Assembly: GCA_036785705.1 (NCBI GenBank)
Contig: JAWUZG010000028.1
Location: forward strand, 1,054,001-1,118,000
Source of the DNA: Acanthornis magna
Lineage: Eukaryota; Chordata; Aves; Passeriformes; Acanthizidae
Length of the DNA: 64,000 bases
Reading direction: 5' to 3'
The translations under genes and the position numbers were made by a program. Below the pieces are notes generated by a model. It saw only the letters and a program-made list of their open reading frames with translations. It was not told the DNA's origin and ran no database searches. Positions 46,135 through 60,202 of the stretch are shown piece by piece; the first letter of the stretch is position 1, and each line of letters opens with the position of its first letter.

Positions 46135-49100
46135 AGGAAGCTTATCTCAGGTCCTCTGGGCTGCTGGAGATCCTTCTGGCTTTGGCTGGTTTAAAATGTC
46201 ATTTCAGCAGTGCTGATGAGCATGGGCATGTGGAGAGGGCACACGCTGTCACCTGTGCTGCAGGTCATGAGGAGCAGGTCAGCATCCTCAGCCCCAAAAG
46301 GCTCCTTCCAGCGCTGTCCTCCCAGGGGTTCTCTCAGTGCATCTCTGCCGTTCTGGGACACCTCACAGAGTTACCCTGTTTTGCTGTTTTTCCTGGATTG
46401 TTCTCAGCTGTTTCCTTTAATTGACTCTGCAGGGAGAGGGAAGCACAGCACCCTCTGGTTTTGTTGGTCCCATGGAGAGTTCTTGCAGAGACATTGGGCA
46501 CTGCTTCCATTTTCCCAAACCTACAACTCTGCCATCAAAACTTCAGTGGCTGATTATTGATACCATTGGCTAGAAACTTTGGTGTTTGGCATGTTTCTTC
46601 TTGCATGTATAAAGAGCTGAAGGGTAAATTGTGAATCTCTGCCACATATGTTTGGATCTTGTAATTGTTTTTTGTTGTTTCGTTTTATTTAGTTGAGTTT
46701 TGGTTTTTTACCCCGGAAAATTACAGCTCTGCCACTGGTCTCTCTTCTGTTCCTTGATAAACTGATGAGCATTTAGAGACATTTCAGTGTGACTAGTAGT
46801 AAAGTGAATTTACTCTGGGGTTTCTGAGCAGAGCAGCTGGCCCTGCATAGATCTATCTTCATTGCTCTGCATGAGCTGGTCTATACAATTTTAATTGTCC
46901 TGCTTTACACCTCCCCTGAGAAACCATTTGCTTTTCCTTGAAATAATAAGGAGTGCAGTGGAAATTGGATCGGTTCCCAAATGCCATAAATCTTTTTCCC
47001 GGTTTTGGGAGGGACTTTCAGAATCATTTGCTAAACTACACTCAGAGTTAAATACATATTATACACTTAGAAGAAATCTACCTTTGTTGACTCTATGTCA
47101 GCTATCTTTTTCTTTCTTTTTTTTTTTTTTTTTTTTTTTAATAAAAACATTCTATTACAATATTTCTCAGAGTTTCAAGTGCTTAGTGCATTCTGTAGTT
47201 ATTTGTGGATAAATGTACCATATGGGATATGTAGGGAAATAGCAGCCTTCAGCAATCCTCTGCTCGGTTGCTTATATGAAAAAGGCACATTCCACATTTT
47301 AAATTTATCAGCTTTAATAAAAGTAAAAGGCATAGAGAGAGTTCTCCTTCCTTCTTCAGACTGAGCTGGAGCCAAATATTTTTTGTCTTCCACCAGAGAC
47401 CAAGCGAGGGATGGTCAGAGCTTCCTCAGCAAGGTTTTCTGAAATCACAGGTGAGGCTCTCCTTGTCAGGAATTCAATAGACATCAGCACAAACCCTGGC
47501 TCTTAAATCAGCACACAATAACACTCTTTTTTTTTGTGAGCTTCTCTATCAAAGAGGGACTTTTCTAGAACTAAGAGCCATGTAAGGTTACATGTTCTGG
47601 TTATATTCTCTATGCATAGGTTGAAATTTTCCCTAAATATTTCTGGACTACTTTTGTAATTTTTTTATTGCAGTCTTTTATTTTTCCTTTTCATAGCATT
47701 ATCAATCAACCTGTTTTTTTTCAACAAAATATCAAGATGAAAATAATAAACCTATTTTCTTCTCCTGCAAGGAAAATGGTTGGGTTTGGGTTTTTTTTTT
47801 TTCATTGATTATTTTAATTTTTTAAAAAAATATCAGGATATAACTTCTATTTGTCTGGCAACATTTTGGGTCACAATCATCCTTTTAGTCCATGGCTCTC
47901 ACCACAGAGTTGAACCTGACAACTTTTTGACAGTTTTCTGCAGCTGAATAGTAATTCCATTGAGGTTCATGTAACAATTCAATCCCCCTTCACCTGTGTT
48001 TGCCAGGCACTCATGAGCAAAGAAATCTTATTAATAGGACATAATGCTCCAGACCTGTGCTGACTTCAATCCTGTTCTGCTTTAAGGACAACTCCTGCCC
48101 CTTTCCCTGTGATATCAGTTTCCTGCTCTTCGCAGTACTAAAAATAATAAACTCCATGCTTTTAGTTTAGTATTTTTGCTGTACTTTCTTTATGCATTGT
48201 TTTTGTAAATTTATTCTGTCCACATGATCGAAACAATTCTTGCAAAATTTCTCTGCTCAAGACTCTGCATTTTTATGAAAGTTTGTATTGCTCCCCTCAG
48301 AGAGACTCTTGTCTCCAATTTGCGCTATAATTTCCCTATGCACTTATATTTTTCTCCTAGAAAATGAACTTGTATTCTCTCTTGGCCTGTGTGTTGAGAT
48401 TTTTGTCTTGTTTAGTCCATTTTATTTCGGAGAATGACAAAACAGCATTTACCTTGATCCAGATGGAGAAAGACAATGTTTTTGAAATCCAGAGGACATT
48501 TCTGTCAAATTGTTGCCAAAACTCATCCTTATTAATGATGTTCTAGTACTGTGTACTCATTTAGGGACTAAGTTACCTCCCCATATTTTATAATGTATGG
48601 AAACTATTAATTCCCTCATTGGTGAATGCAGTGCTATATTCAATTTTGTGCATTCATGCCTATTCTTCAGCACCTTTTAAAGTTACTGATGGAACAATAT
48701 TTCTACCTACTTTTACAAAAAACAAAAGTGACATTTTCTTCTTTTTCTGACAGACTGCTTTGCCTCTTGCTGAAAACCTAGCTGTTTTCAGCTCATTCTC
48801 TTTGTGCAGGAATTGTTTCCTTGCTCAGTTCTTGTTTTAGGGGAGATTCGTTGGTTCTGTTCTTTCTAACCCAATAGTTCAGGTGCCCCTTGTTATGTTT
48901 GTTGGCTGCACTCTTGTCTCCATATGTGATGCCATAGTTCTGCTTATCAAGATGAGAGATGAATATCCTGGCCCTGTGGGATTCAATCAAAAATAGTAAT
49001 ATGTAGAAGGGAGGATGAATGAATTAAATTCAATTAAAGAAGTAACTTCTAGAATAATGATGTTTCCTGGTCTGCATTCTATATGATATTCCTCTAATAC

Positions 49101-52100
49101 AGAAGACATGACCCTCACATATTTCCCTTTTATCCCCAGATATCCCTCCTTTTCTTCTTGCCACTGAGCTGCTGTGTTTTATTGCTGTGTGGCTGCACAC
49201 AGCAAGGTCCAGGAGCAGTGGATGATTCAGACTGTGTGAGGCTTTGCCCTGCAGAAGGCTTTGAGTGAGCTGAATTCCTCTGACTCTCTGGAGAGGCTGT
49301 GTGTGTGAGAGAAAGGGCTGGCACTGCGGTGGGATGGCAGAGCCTTCCCTTGAGGTAAGCTCTTTTGGGAGGGAATGACCAAAAGGGCAGAGCTAGGGAG
49401 CTGGAATTTTAATTTCCTCAGTGTAGAAGATGGTCAGAAAGAAGCACCAGTGTGATGTTAAACAGTCCACAGAGCAGTGCTAGAGCAGGCTGGCCTTTCT
49501 ATTTACCCCTCCCCAGAGCCACTACAACAGATTCCCTGTCTTCTGGACCCACACTTTTAATGGTCCTGCTTTATCCTTTGGCATCTTGCCTTCCCAGGGA
49601 CAAAGTTAATTTGCTTTCACTTTTGCTTCCTTGCACTGCTGCCTTTCCTTATCATGGAGGATCTGTGGTACTTTTCCAGTGTCTCTAACTTACCTGGGTG
49701 TGTTGAGGGGACCTAAACAGCACCACCTCTTCCTAAATCTTCTGCTGTCACAGGTAGTGCTCCAGAGGCTGACATAAATCAGGCCTGACGACTTTTTTTT
49801 CTCTTTGTAATACACCGGGCTCCATTAACTTTAGAGCATGAGGCCCCATCTTTCAAAAGCCATCACTGCTTTGAGGTGTTCAGGGCCTGATGTGAAGAGC
49901 CTGGTGCTGAGGAGGGAGGGGATGCACATCCCACCCAACCCTCACACTCTGTTTTCTTCCCTGAAAATGTTTGTGTTCACTGATGTTGATCACGAGCACA
50001 GGGCAACTCCAAACAAGGAGCTCAGCAGGAGCTGGAAAAGAAATAATTTCAAACAAGTTTAGAGCAATCAGCAACAGCCCTAACAGGCAACTCAGGGAGT
50101 CACCGCTCCCTTCCCATGCCATTAACATCAAGGGCAGCCACCGTGTGGAGAGAGACACAAAGTCACTTTGCTTTCCAGTCTCCCTCTGTGGATGAGGGCT
50201 CTTTCCTGCTTCTCCCCGTTTCATAGCCATGACCAGTCCTGAAAAGGCTGGGAGATGAACACAGACCTCCTGGTTCAAAAGTCACTACTGAAAAAGTTGC
50301 TGCTGACAGGGCTGCTGTCCTTTGCGTGTCTTTCTGCAAACATTGGGTTTGATTGCTTTTTAGGAAATGCTGAGTAAGTAAAAGTTAAAGAATGAAAAAT
50401 GCATAAATATCTTGCTTTGTAGCACTAAAAAGAAATACCTAGCACTGTGGTTCTGTCCCCTGCTGTCCCCTCTCTGTTGTCTGAGGGTGTTATGAGACAG
50501 TTCAGAGCCTGACATCCACTTTGCAAATACAGATTGTCTTTCCCTGCAGTGCTGCTGTAAAATGTGCTTTTTGGGAGGAATCTCTTGGTTTCCCCTGTGA
50601 TATCTCATTTTAATCTCCCCACTCTTCAGCTCTTGTTAGCAATACCTCTAAGCTTAGGGAAGGATTAAATGGCCACCAGAGTCACCTGCTCACAGACTCT
50701 AAAGTCTTTAGACAGACATCAGAAATCATATTGATTACTCCGACATCAAACCTGTTTGCATTTCTGTGCTTTCTCTCAATATTCATCTGACATTGGGACA
50801 CAAATAAATGTTTTTGACCACCTGAGGACTTTCAACCACCATTTACTGACGAACACATCCGTGAATAATAGCAGTAGGGCACTTGTGTCTGTGCCTTCTT
50901 CACTGTGCTCGAGCCACAGCAGTTTAAATGAACACTGACAGAGCAGAGATGGAGCAGTGTGATCAGGGCACATTAATTGGGAAGCACAGCTGTCCCCAGA
51001 GTTTGTGCCATGGGGCTGATGTGATGTGGTGCTCTGCAAGGACTAGGAAGTGTCTGATAAATCCTCAACTGCCTCTTGTGCACAAAAATGCCTCCAGTTT
51101 TTTAGCTCTGGAAGAGGCAACTCCGGGTCTGTCCAGACTCACTGATGACCAAATCATCTCTTTACAGGAGGCTGCCAGAAGCACATCTCCAGCAATAATC
51201 TCAGCACTTATGTCAGCAAATGAAGAGTGGTTTCACAGTCTGAATAATTCGTTGACTCAAAAAAAATTTACTGGTAAAATGAGTGGTTAAAATGACAGCT
51301 TAAAAAACTGAATCTCATAAAAGTAAATTGAGTTTAGACAAATGAAATAAGGTGGTCTTTTAGTTTTTGGCTTCCCCAGATCCTGTTAATTTTAGATCCT
51401 GGTCACTTAAGTGTTCTACTTAATGAGATCACTAAAAATAATTAGGTACATGTTGCTGATGTAAAGGAAATTCCAGCAGCAATTGTATATAAACTGATAA
51501 GGATTTGCTGCTGGTGGAGTTCTTGGAAATAGGAGTTGAAAAGAGGATAATTATTGTAGAAATCTTGTTGACTTTAGTCAGTGGTTACATAAAACTGTCC
51601 TGATCTGTTAAAGGCAAACCTTTTTCCTCAGAAACAAGGCAATACTTTTCCAACAGGGGTATTGTTTGGCATTGCTGATACCATCCCTCTAAGAAAAACC
51701 ACATTCCCATCACAGAAGGAAAAATGTAACAGGCTGCCTCTGTTCATATGGAGCTATAATTTGGATAGGACTCTTTTTCAGGTAAGACAAAAGGCACCTA
51801 AACAATCAAAGCTAGGCTCATGGTTTGGTGCAAAGTCTTATATTTTCCTGCAATTATCAATAATATGAAAAGCACATCTCCCTTCATGCCATTTACACTG
51901 TTGCAAGGGGCTGGTAGTTTGCAATTGCCACCGAGGATTTGGGGAGCTGGGGATGGAGGTTGGGGATACAGCTGTCAGTACAGGATCCTGTAGTGCCATG
52001 ATCTGCCTCGGGGACGAGCCATCATCAGCACAGGATTTGGGGACAAGGCAGATCTACGGGGAGCTCTAGGGCATGGCCCTGCATAGCCCAAGGCCAGCTC

Positions 52101-52854
52101 TCCATGGTGCCCAACCTGGGGGCACTGAAAAGAATACAAAAGAAAATAGATTAGATTTTCCCTGCTAACATTCTTCAAAGCAGCTGTCCCAGCAGGTGAT
52201 TTGCCATCAGCCTGGTTTTTTGGGGGCCAAGGATGACCCAGAGTCACCCTGCACAAAGCCTGGTGTCTATCAGGGGAGCACCTCCATTTTCGCTTGTGCT
52301 GCGGTGCCAGGAGGGCTGCAGGCTTGAGTGTGCTCTGCCAGAGGCACAATGAGCTGAGCAGCTCTGCTTGGATTTTTGGTGGATTTTCCACATAAGGCAG
52401 TAACAGCTCTGTGAAGGACACACCTGGAGACTCCGTGGGGCAGGAATACCCTTCTGGAAGTGCTGTCTCTGTGAGAGTGAGCTCTCCCTCTGCACCTCTG
52501 CTCTTGGCTGCTGCCAGCTGCTGATCTTGGTGTGACCCAGCGAGTTCTCAGTCCCCAGAGCTGGACAAAGGGTTTTCAGTTTTACAGTCTGCTGCAAGAC
52601 AACTGTTTGCTTGTGCTGTCAGCTTCCACACAGACTGATAATTTGCTGTTTTGGAAGCCGGAATGCTTGAAACTTTGGGAGGCTTAGGTTCACCTTGTGG
52701 CAGATAATTGAGTCTCAGTGTCCCTGAACTCCAGATTCTCAGAATGATTCAGTTTGATTCATTCTTCCATGAATTCAATACTGCGCTTTTGTTTGTTTCA
52801 CCTTTCCCCTAAAAGCTTTCACGCCTTCAGAAGCAAACTCCAGGTAAAAGGCTG
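46135..52854. other. Unique non-coding DNA with T-runs
   Basis: Contains a run of about 25 T at 47114-47140 and a shorter T/A-rich patch at 47789-47830. Neither is attached to a recognisable retrocopy. Overlapping frames of 60-148 codons (for example near 46104-46560, 50928-51290 and 51975-52597) match no known family. A weak CTCF-like string at 46448-46461 was noted and not called. No repeat family is recognised in this 6.7 kb. Confidence 0.45.
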
Positions 52855-52975
52855 TTGTTAGAGTGGCAAAATGTTGTGTTCTATGTGGGTGTTAAAAAGA
52901 CAAATAATTGCTGCAAACAATTCCACTAGCACTAATAAAGGTAATTGGAATTGTTTGGCTTAGAAGGAGCATGGT
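52855..52975. promoter_or_regulatory. Candidate conserved non-coding element
   Basis: A compact block with ACAAATAATTGCTGC, AAACAATTCC (SOX-like ACAAT), ACTAATAAAGGTAATTGG and a further AATTG core. It has no repeat and no open frame. It is enhancer-like by texture only. Confidence 0.22.
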
Positions 52976-54350
52976 GGGTTTAAAAGCCTAAAAGCTACAG
53001 AATTCTGCAAATAGAGAAATCCTCCTCAACAGGGAATGATTTAATTTATTATAAAGATATAAACTCCTACTCTGGGCAATAAGTGCTGAGAACAGCAGGG
53101 TTAGGAATGTTATGGCTCTTAGAACAACTGGCCTAATAATTTGAGTCATGGAAGAGGTTTGACTTCTTGAATCCTGGTCTTCAGAAAAGCTTTGTGCGAA
53201 TCTTTAGAAAAATTCTGTTAAGTGCCCAGAGTGATCTGAGCTCATGCTTACAAGGAAAACAGGAGCATGAACTCAAATCCTGATTTCAGTAACAGTGATA
53301 CAGTTATTTGATTAAGTGGGAGAAATTGCTTCTGGGACTTATGTTGGGAGAAGGGTGATGTGGTTTACAGTTAGTCTAAAAAGGGATTTCTTGTGTAAAA
53401 TTAATCCAAGCTGTCAGCAATGCCTTCCTAAAACCAGGGAAAACTGGTCTAAATGTTAAGAATTAACTGTGGCATTAAATGTTACTCTGTTTATCTGCAA
53501 TGCCAAGAGAAGAATAGTAAAAATAACTATATTGCGAGCCCTCTAAGTCCTAGTAAATGTGAGATAATGAGGCTTAAGCTTCTTGCCCCAAGATTAAAAT
53601 AAGTCATATTACACTGTGCTTGCTGTGGGCGCAGTGCCTGTGGATGGTTATCAAGGCTCATGGCGGCTGTTTCTCAGTAACCTGAATGAACAGATTGAAA
53701 GAAAAAAAATATATAAAAAAGAAGGGTCTGAACACTTCATAAAGCACTGGAGGTAGTGGGACTGGGATTTTACTTTACCATTATCTGGACGATCAAAGCT
53801 GCTGGCTGTTTGGTTTGTCTTCCCCTCTCACACCATGGCAAGCAGCCCATTTACCCCACAGGTATGTAAGAGATGAGCAAAAGCTTTTATGTTTTTTTCT
53901 GGCTACATCAGCTAGTCTAATAAAAATAAAGTCGTCTTTCTCTGTATTTCCTTGTACCCTTAAAAGCCTGCAACATCACCACCACCATATCCTCAACACA
54001 TTCAAAATGGGAGGGAAAACAGATGAGAAATGGGGAGTTAACCCTGTATCCTCTGTCAATACAGTCATCTGATAATACTGTATATATTTTAATGTTAAGA
54101 GTATTCGGGTTTAATTAGGTAAACTATTACCTTTTTGATATAATTTCCCTTGCTCTGGTCTGATCCATGGAAGTCTGAAGCTGACTTTATCAAGCCCCAG
54201 CTGTTCAGAACTGTGTGCAACTCAGGTAGGAGACACTCATGTCTGTAAACATTGACTTTCTCCTCCCTATCCTGCTGTGGCTGACATATGCTGTTCTCTG
54301 TTCCCTCCTTAAAGCCCAATTAATAATACTGAGGAGCTCAACATAATCCT
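52976..54350. other. Unique non-coding DNA, nothing recognised
   Basis: AT-rich sequence. Only short open frames are present and no repeat family is recognised. Confidence 0.5.
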
Positions 54351-54402
54351 GACTCCTTTTGTATTACTGAGCCAGTGACTCCTTTTCTAATATTGAGCCA
54401 GT
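54351..54402. repeat. 26-bp tandem duplication
   Basis: Two adjacent 26-bp units (54351-54376 and 54377-54402) both start GACTCCTTTT and end TTGAGCCAGT or CTGAGCCAGT. They differ at three positions. It is a local tandem duplication with no evident function. Confidence 0.85.
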
Positions 54403-57400
54403 TAACCTCTGATCTATTAACATTAAACTATAAAATTCAATAAGCTAGGGCTAGGCTTTAAATAATTGAGAACAGGCTACAGGGTAATTAGATATTATGA
54501 GCTGGGGGTGAAGAAGATCTAATAATCTGGGGAGAGATGCAAATCCATAGTGAAAACTTCTGTGCAGAATTACTCTTTTCATTTAGGGGCTGCTAGGGAG
54601 GCTGTGCAATACATATGCCTACAAACTATTCTGTCAATACTGAGTGGGTTCAGGAGGAAAATAAGTATAATGCTGACATGACCAATATGGAATATGTGGC
54701 AGACTCTAAGTAAGTCAGATGAATATTTCTTAATTAGTGTAGGAAACATGTTGTAATTCGAATATATGAGCACTCCTAAGCATCTTCATGATTTATTCAT
54801 GGTCATTTCTAGCTGCTATGGAAACAAACCATGATATACTACAGAATTCTCAGCTTCCTGTTGATAAGAAAACCAAAATCTCTGGTAAATAAGTCCATAG
54901 AAAGTCCTGGTGCCCCATAAGACTTTTTTCAGGCAGCACGGTAGGAAAAAGGTTCAGATCCAATGGAACTGATGGAGTTAAAAGACTTACTCAGATCTTG
55001 TAGGATCACTGTAGCTGGAGACCCCAAAATTTAGGGCAAGGACATAAGGTCCCTTGATAGCCACCAAAGAGCTGCTGTTGACACAACTGTGTTTAAAACC
55101 AAGTTTTAGTGTTCATGAAAGCCACTGGTGTTTGAATCCAAACCTTTGCGAGGAAATCTTGAGAAGTTTGTTAAGGAAATGCTCCTTGCTATTCTCTCCT
55201 GATGTTTGCAAGCCTTGCAAGAGTTGAGTCAGTTTGCATGTGCTGTGGAAATCGCCTGTGATTATCCACCAGTTCACAGCATTTACTCAAAATGTAACAG
55301 AACAATATTTCAGTGTGACTCAGTCGAAACAGAGTCTCACTGGGCTAAGGCATTTTGAACCAAATGGAACTGCTCATGTGGTTTGAATTAAGTTACATCT
55401 CCAAAATTATTCTAGATTTTACTATCAGTTTATTCACCTCCATTTTAAGGGCAGATGTGCAAGTTGCACATCTCCATATGGGGCCATGAAGGGCACCCTC
55501 AAATAGTAGTTTTAAATCTTTGCCACCACTTTATTTAAAAAAAAATTAGATTGGAAAAAGGGCTTTTTACGGCTACTGAAAAGAGCAGTTCATCTTTCTG
55601 AGCACACACTCTTCCTATAGCGGAGAGGAAATCCTCCAGACAGTTGAATTATTGATGTCTATCACTAAACTGGTCATTCTGTGCTCCTACCATAGTATCT
55701 GAGCTGAGATGCACTGAATCTCTCCATGATTCAGTCTACTTTGTGTGTTTGAGGTGTTACATATTCCTATAACCAGCAGCACCCTGGGAAGCTGTGCTTG
55801 AGCTGCTTGTAAAGAAAAGCAAAGGACAATTCAGGCTTATATCATTTCCTGCTTTCCTACAAGCCTCCTTCTGTCCAGGGTTTCACAAAACAAATGGGGA
55901 ACTCTTAATTTTCAGCAGGGAAAGCACAGATTTAAGTGCCAATAGAGCAGCCAGACTGGTTCACTTGGGCCATTTGGACAACTGTTCACATTCTGAGTGT
56001 GTTCATGACTGCCTTGTGATCTCAATAACAACCCTGAATCCCCAGGGTGGCACACAGGGCAGAATCTCTTGTCTTAAATGAACTCTATTTGAGGCTTCCT
56101 CTGGGGTCCCAAGTATAATCAGGATGATGTCAATGTCCCTGGAAAGCTTGAAGAGACAGCTTTGGAGGTAAACTCATGATTTCAGCTCAGCTTTGGCATT
56201 TATTCATTATGTGGCAATTCCCAGTGAGGGTCTTAAAATGTTCTGCCGGAAATACACACAAATGGAAGTTCTCCGAAAGGGGGAACATAGATGCTGTTTA
56301 TAGATGAAAAGTAGGTTATCAGGAAATGAAATTATTTTACTGAAAATTTGGCTGGAAATCATCAAAGTCTCTTGGGTTGAGATAAAAATAGAAAAAAATT
56401 ACACTGAGTTATTTCTATCAGTAATTTCTGATGACTTCAGTGGTCTCTAGAATTATGCCCTCTGTTTCAACGACATCCTTATAGAGATCCAAATGAAAAC
56501 ATAGTCCTCACTTTGAAAAGCAGACATAAATGTTATAAAAAGAGAAAGAGCACAAAGAATAAAAGAAATTTTCCTCTTTAATCCACTTTATATCTATGCT
56601 ACAAGCTTTGCTGCAAGACTCTTCATAGTGATGAGTCTTTACCCTCCTTTCACAGCTCAAACAAAAAAATTAATAAATGATTCAGCTTTTATACCCTCTC
56701 AAAATACAAAGCTCATCTGCTTACTAGTAAATCCTTTCTTTGCTCCCTCTTAATTGCATCCATGTGTATCAGCAATCACTAATGCCTCTAATAATGAGGA
56801 GAAACTTGTAAAGGCTGAATGCTGAGAGTGGCAATTCTGCAGTGTGAGTCTGCCTGTGCGCTGTGTTCTTTTTCTTTGTTATGTGGGGGTGGGATTTTGT
56901 TTTTGCAATGTGCTGCAGAAGTGTCATCCCTTGGGGATGAAGAGATTGCTTCTTGGAACCCTAGCCAAAACAAGAATCAGGAGTAAACAAGAGAGTTTTT
57001 CCTTTTCTTTCCTTTCTATTTTTTAAAAAAATTCTTATTTCAAAGGTTTATTTTGTGTGAAATAAGAAAACTTGCAATATGTGCTTAATGTTATAGCTAA
57101 GCAGAAAAAACATGTCAGGCATTGCAGTTTGGGGTGATAATAGGTGGTAATTTACTTATTTATTCATTCCAAATTTCTACAAGCACATTAATGGAGCATC
57201 TCTTCCTGGATCTAGGCACCCTACCAGATACTTAAAAATTCATCAAAATTAAAACAAGAAAGAGCACTAACAAACTAGGAGAAGCCTTTTTGGACACAAA
57301 AATAGCTGTCTGCAACACTGATATCTTTCTGATCCATCCTTCTATCTGATTCCTTCTTTCCACATTTTCTTCAGATCACCTCAGTCCTTGTGTGCAAACA

Positions 57401-58546
57401 CAGCCTTGAGTCTCTGAAACCCTGTGAGGACCGTCCCTTCAAGAGCAGACCTGGGTCCTTTGGAAGCAAAGAGAATGAGGATTACAAGCTCTAGCACTCT
57501 CAGAGAAGATATTCCAGGAGTATTTTCCTTTCTTATGTTCAAAGCAGGGTTCAGCACTTCTGTTGGTCTTATCTGTGGGAACATGGGGAGAGAGAATACC
57601 TTGGACCAGAAAAAGTTGTGAAGAGAAAATACACTGACACAGAGATGTAGAAGTGTTGTCAAGTCCTGAAACAAGATACTTCAGTTTATGTAGAATTATA
57701 AACCTTGCAGGCAGGCATTTTAAAAGGCTGGATATACTTATATTTTTTCTTGCTATGAGAGACCATGCAGAACTCCTTCTCTACCTGTATGCACTCACAT
57801 TTCAAGCTGCTCAATTTGCAAAATCAATACCAAAAAATTTAAGACATGTCAGTATAAAAGAATGATATTTAGGCTGCTTTTCATCACTTTGAGAGTATGG
57901 TATTGACTTAATTAATTTTTAAGCATAGTTGATATTTTAATTTCCACAGCTTTTCTATTTCTGTGTTTCAAGACCAACAGCTTTCTCATTACATTTTTTT
58001 TCCCTTTGGTGTCACCTGGCTGAAGAAGAAGCAATGGGAGGGAAAATTTTGCTCAACTTCTGCAATCTTTAGACCCTTCTCAGTACAGCCAGTATATTCA
58101 GAAATTAGGTGCACGTACGTGGTTGTACACCTGCTTGTGTTGTAATCTCTAACCAAACCTTACCTTTAAATTCCCATGATCATCTTGGCTGGAGTGAGAT
58201 ATGAGTTTTGCATTGACTATGAGAGAGGCTTTGGGAAATATGTGCCATAGATGAATATCCTTGGCTGATGACTGAATTTTTTCATGATGATATTGGTAAG
58301 GATGCAATGCCAAGTGGTGTCCTGTGTGGCTGCTTTCTGAGGCACAGAGCCATTTCCAATTCAGGTGTGATTTACAGCCTGCTCTTGCTTTCTTCCTGAC
58401 CAATTGCATGAGCTCTGTAATAATTTGTGCAGGTGTGCTCTTCTGTGGTGAAATAATCACCCTGCGTTCTTCGTTTCACTAAAAGCAGGTCCATTCCCTG
58501 TGCAGCTCTTTTGTCACAGTGTGAGTGAGAAACGTGATGAGCAGAC
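54403..58546. other. Unique non-coding DNA, nothing recognised
   Basis: AT-rich sequence with no recognisable gene or repeat family. Open frames are under 100 codons. A pair of opposite-strand frames at 57381-57674 overlaps almost fully, as expected by chance. Confidence 0.5.
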
Positions 58547-58560
58547 CCACCTGGTGGCAG
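58547..58560 (+). promoter_or_regulatory. CTCF-like motif
   Basis: CCACCTGGTGGCAG matches the CTCF core consensus (CCASYAGRKGGCRS) with one mismatch, T for A at position 6. It lies at the edge of a GC-richer patch (58540-58760). A motif match alone does not show occupancy. Confidence 0.3.
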
Positions 58561-59799
58561 CATCAGAGGTGTCTGGGGAGGGCGTGTCCAGGTGTCAGGT
58601 GTGCCAAGAGCAGCCCCAGTTTGCAGTGACCTCAGTGACAGCAGAGCCCCATGGGAAGTGAAGCCTGAAGTGGCCCTTGGGATGCAAACCTGCAGCTCTC
58701 AGCTGATGGTGCCACAAGTGGGCTGCTCCCAGTGCTGTCTGCATTGTGTCAGCTCTGCAGAGGTTAAAAACTGGATGGTTTTTGGATTATGAGGCTTAGA
58801 TCCCTCTTGGATAACTGGTCACTGAAGAGGATGATCTTTGCACTGGAATTAACAGGGAAAGAGGGCTTTATGAGAGCAAACCCATGTGAAGGTGTGACAG
58901 ACGGAACAGGATATCAGGCAGAAGGAGCTTTGGCTGTACTGTAAAAGTAGCTGGAAAATATGCTGTGGTGGCAGTAATGTCAATATGAAAAATGCAATGA
59001 GAAACTCATAAAAGAAGCAGAAATATGAATTCAGAAATTATCTAACCTGAAGTACTCTGAGGTGTATGAATAGCAGACTGAGAGAGTTGCCTCCTCACAC
59101 AAAAAGTTCTTGAAGGACCAACTCTCCTTCAGTTTCTCAGGAATGAAAAAAATGTACATTAGAACATCCTAATCCAGTTTGGATTCACCTTGAATCTCTT
59201 GTTAAAAAAGTAATTTTGTTTCTAGCTCTCTGCCCTACAACACCCCAACAATGTTCTTCCCACTAAGATCAACGACGGGATCATGCAGCTGGAAAACTGT
59301 GGCATCCACCAGACACTGAGACACCTCAGGTGCAGAATATTTCCTTTGAACTGTAAAGACTTGGATTGGGCAATGCTAATCATGCAAACGACATCCTTAA
59401 CAAGTCTGTGCAACACAAAAGGTGATTTCTTTCTGTTAACTGCACCTATGTGAACCCACAGAAAACAACCTGGATTTCCAGCACAACTCACAGGAGCAGA
59501 ACTAGACCTACTGTGTTCTCTTTTGCTTTTCTCCTTGTTCTATCTGCTTTCCTCCATGCTCCAAGCCCACCTTCATCTTTTAGAGCATCTTGAATAATTT
59601 CTCAAATGTAGGTTAAATTAGCAGTTTCAGACCAATCTCTACAAATAGGCAGGACCCTTTATCTAGCATAAGACTAGAGTGGTTTGCTCTGTTTGCTTTG
59701 GATCTGAAGGATGATGGCTCTGCTGGACAAAATGGGCATGTGCTTATTGAAGCTGACCCCAGGAATGATGTTTGTTCTCTGGTCTGGGGTGAAATTTAG
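58561..59799. other. Unique non-coding DNA, nothing recognised
   Basis: A GC-richer patch up to about 58770, then ordinary sequence. The minus-strand frame at 59222-59491 is unrecognised. No repeat is found before the CR1 boundary. Confidence 0.5.
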
Positions 59800-60170
59800 C
59801 TTTCAGAGTTTCATAGAAACCTCTAATGATGACAGGCTAAACCTCTCCCTACAGTCTATTCCAGCTTTTGAATATCCATCTCCTAGCTACAGCAGGCATA
59901 GAGAACACCTTATTTCTGTCATTCTTTTTGTGTATATCTTTTATCTTGTTGATGTTTGTTTTCTTGGTCTCCTTTCTTCAAACTGAGATGAGCCCCACGT
60001 CTTTCCCATAGGTCACATTTTTTAGAGCTCTTGCAGTTGTTTTTCTCTACTCCTGATTCATGCATTCCTTGAACTGTGATGCTCAAAGCAGAAGAGTGTT
60101 TTCTTAGTGATTTGGTCAGCTTTGAGTTGCAAAGAAGAAATTCTGTTTGTATTTCAAGAGTTATTTTATG

Positions 60171-60202
<32 letters not shown>

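Noticed and set aside
46448..46461. Reverse CTCF-like string GCACCCTCTGGTTT
   Set aside because: The last positions of the core are mismatched (TT for GG), so the match is too weak to call.
47106..47140. Long T-run as the complement of a retrocopy poly(A) tail
   Set aside because: No AATAAA-type signal, recognisable gene body or target duplication is seen beside it.
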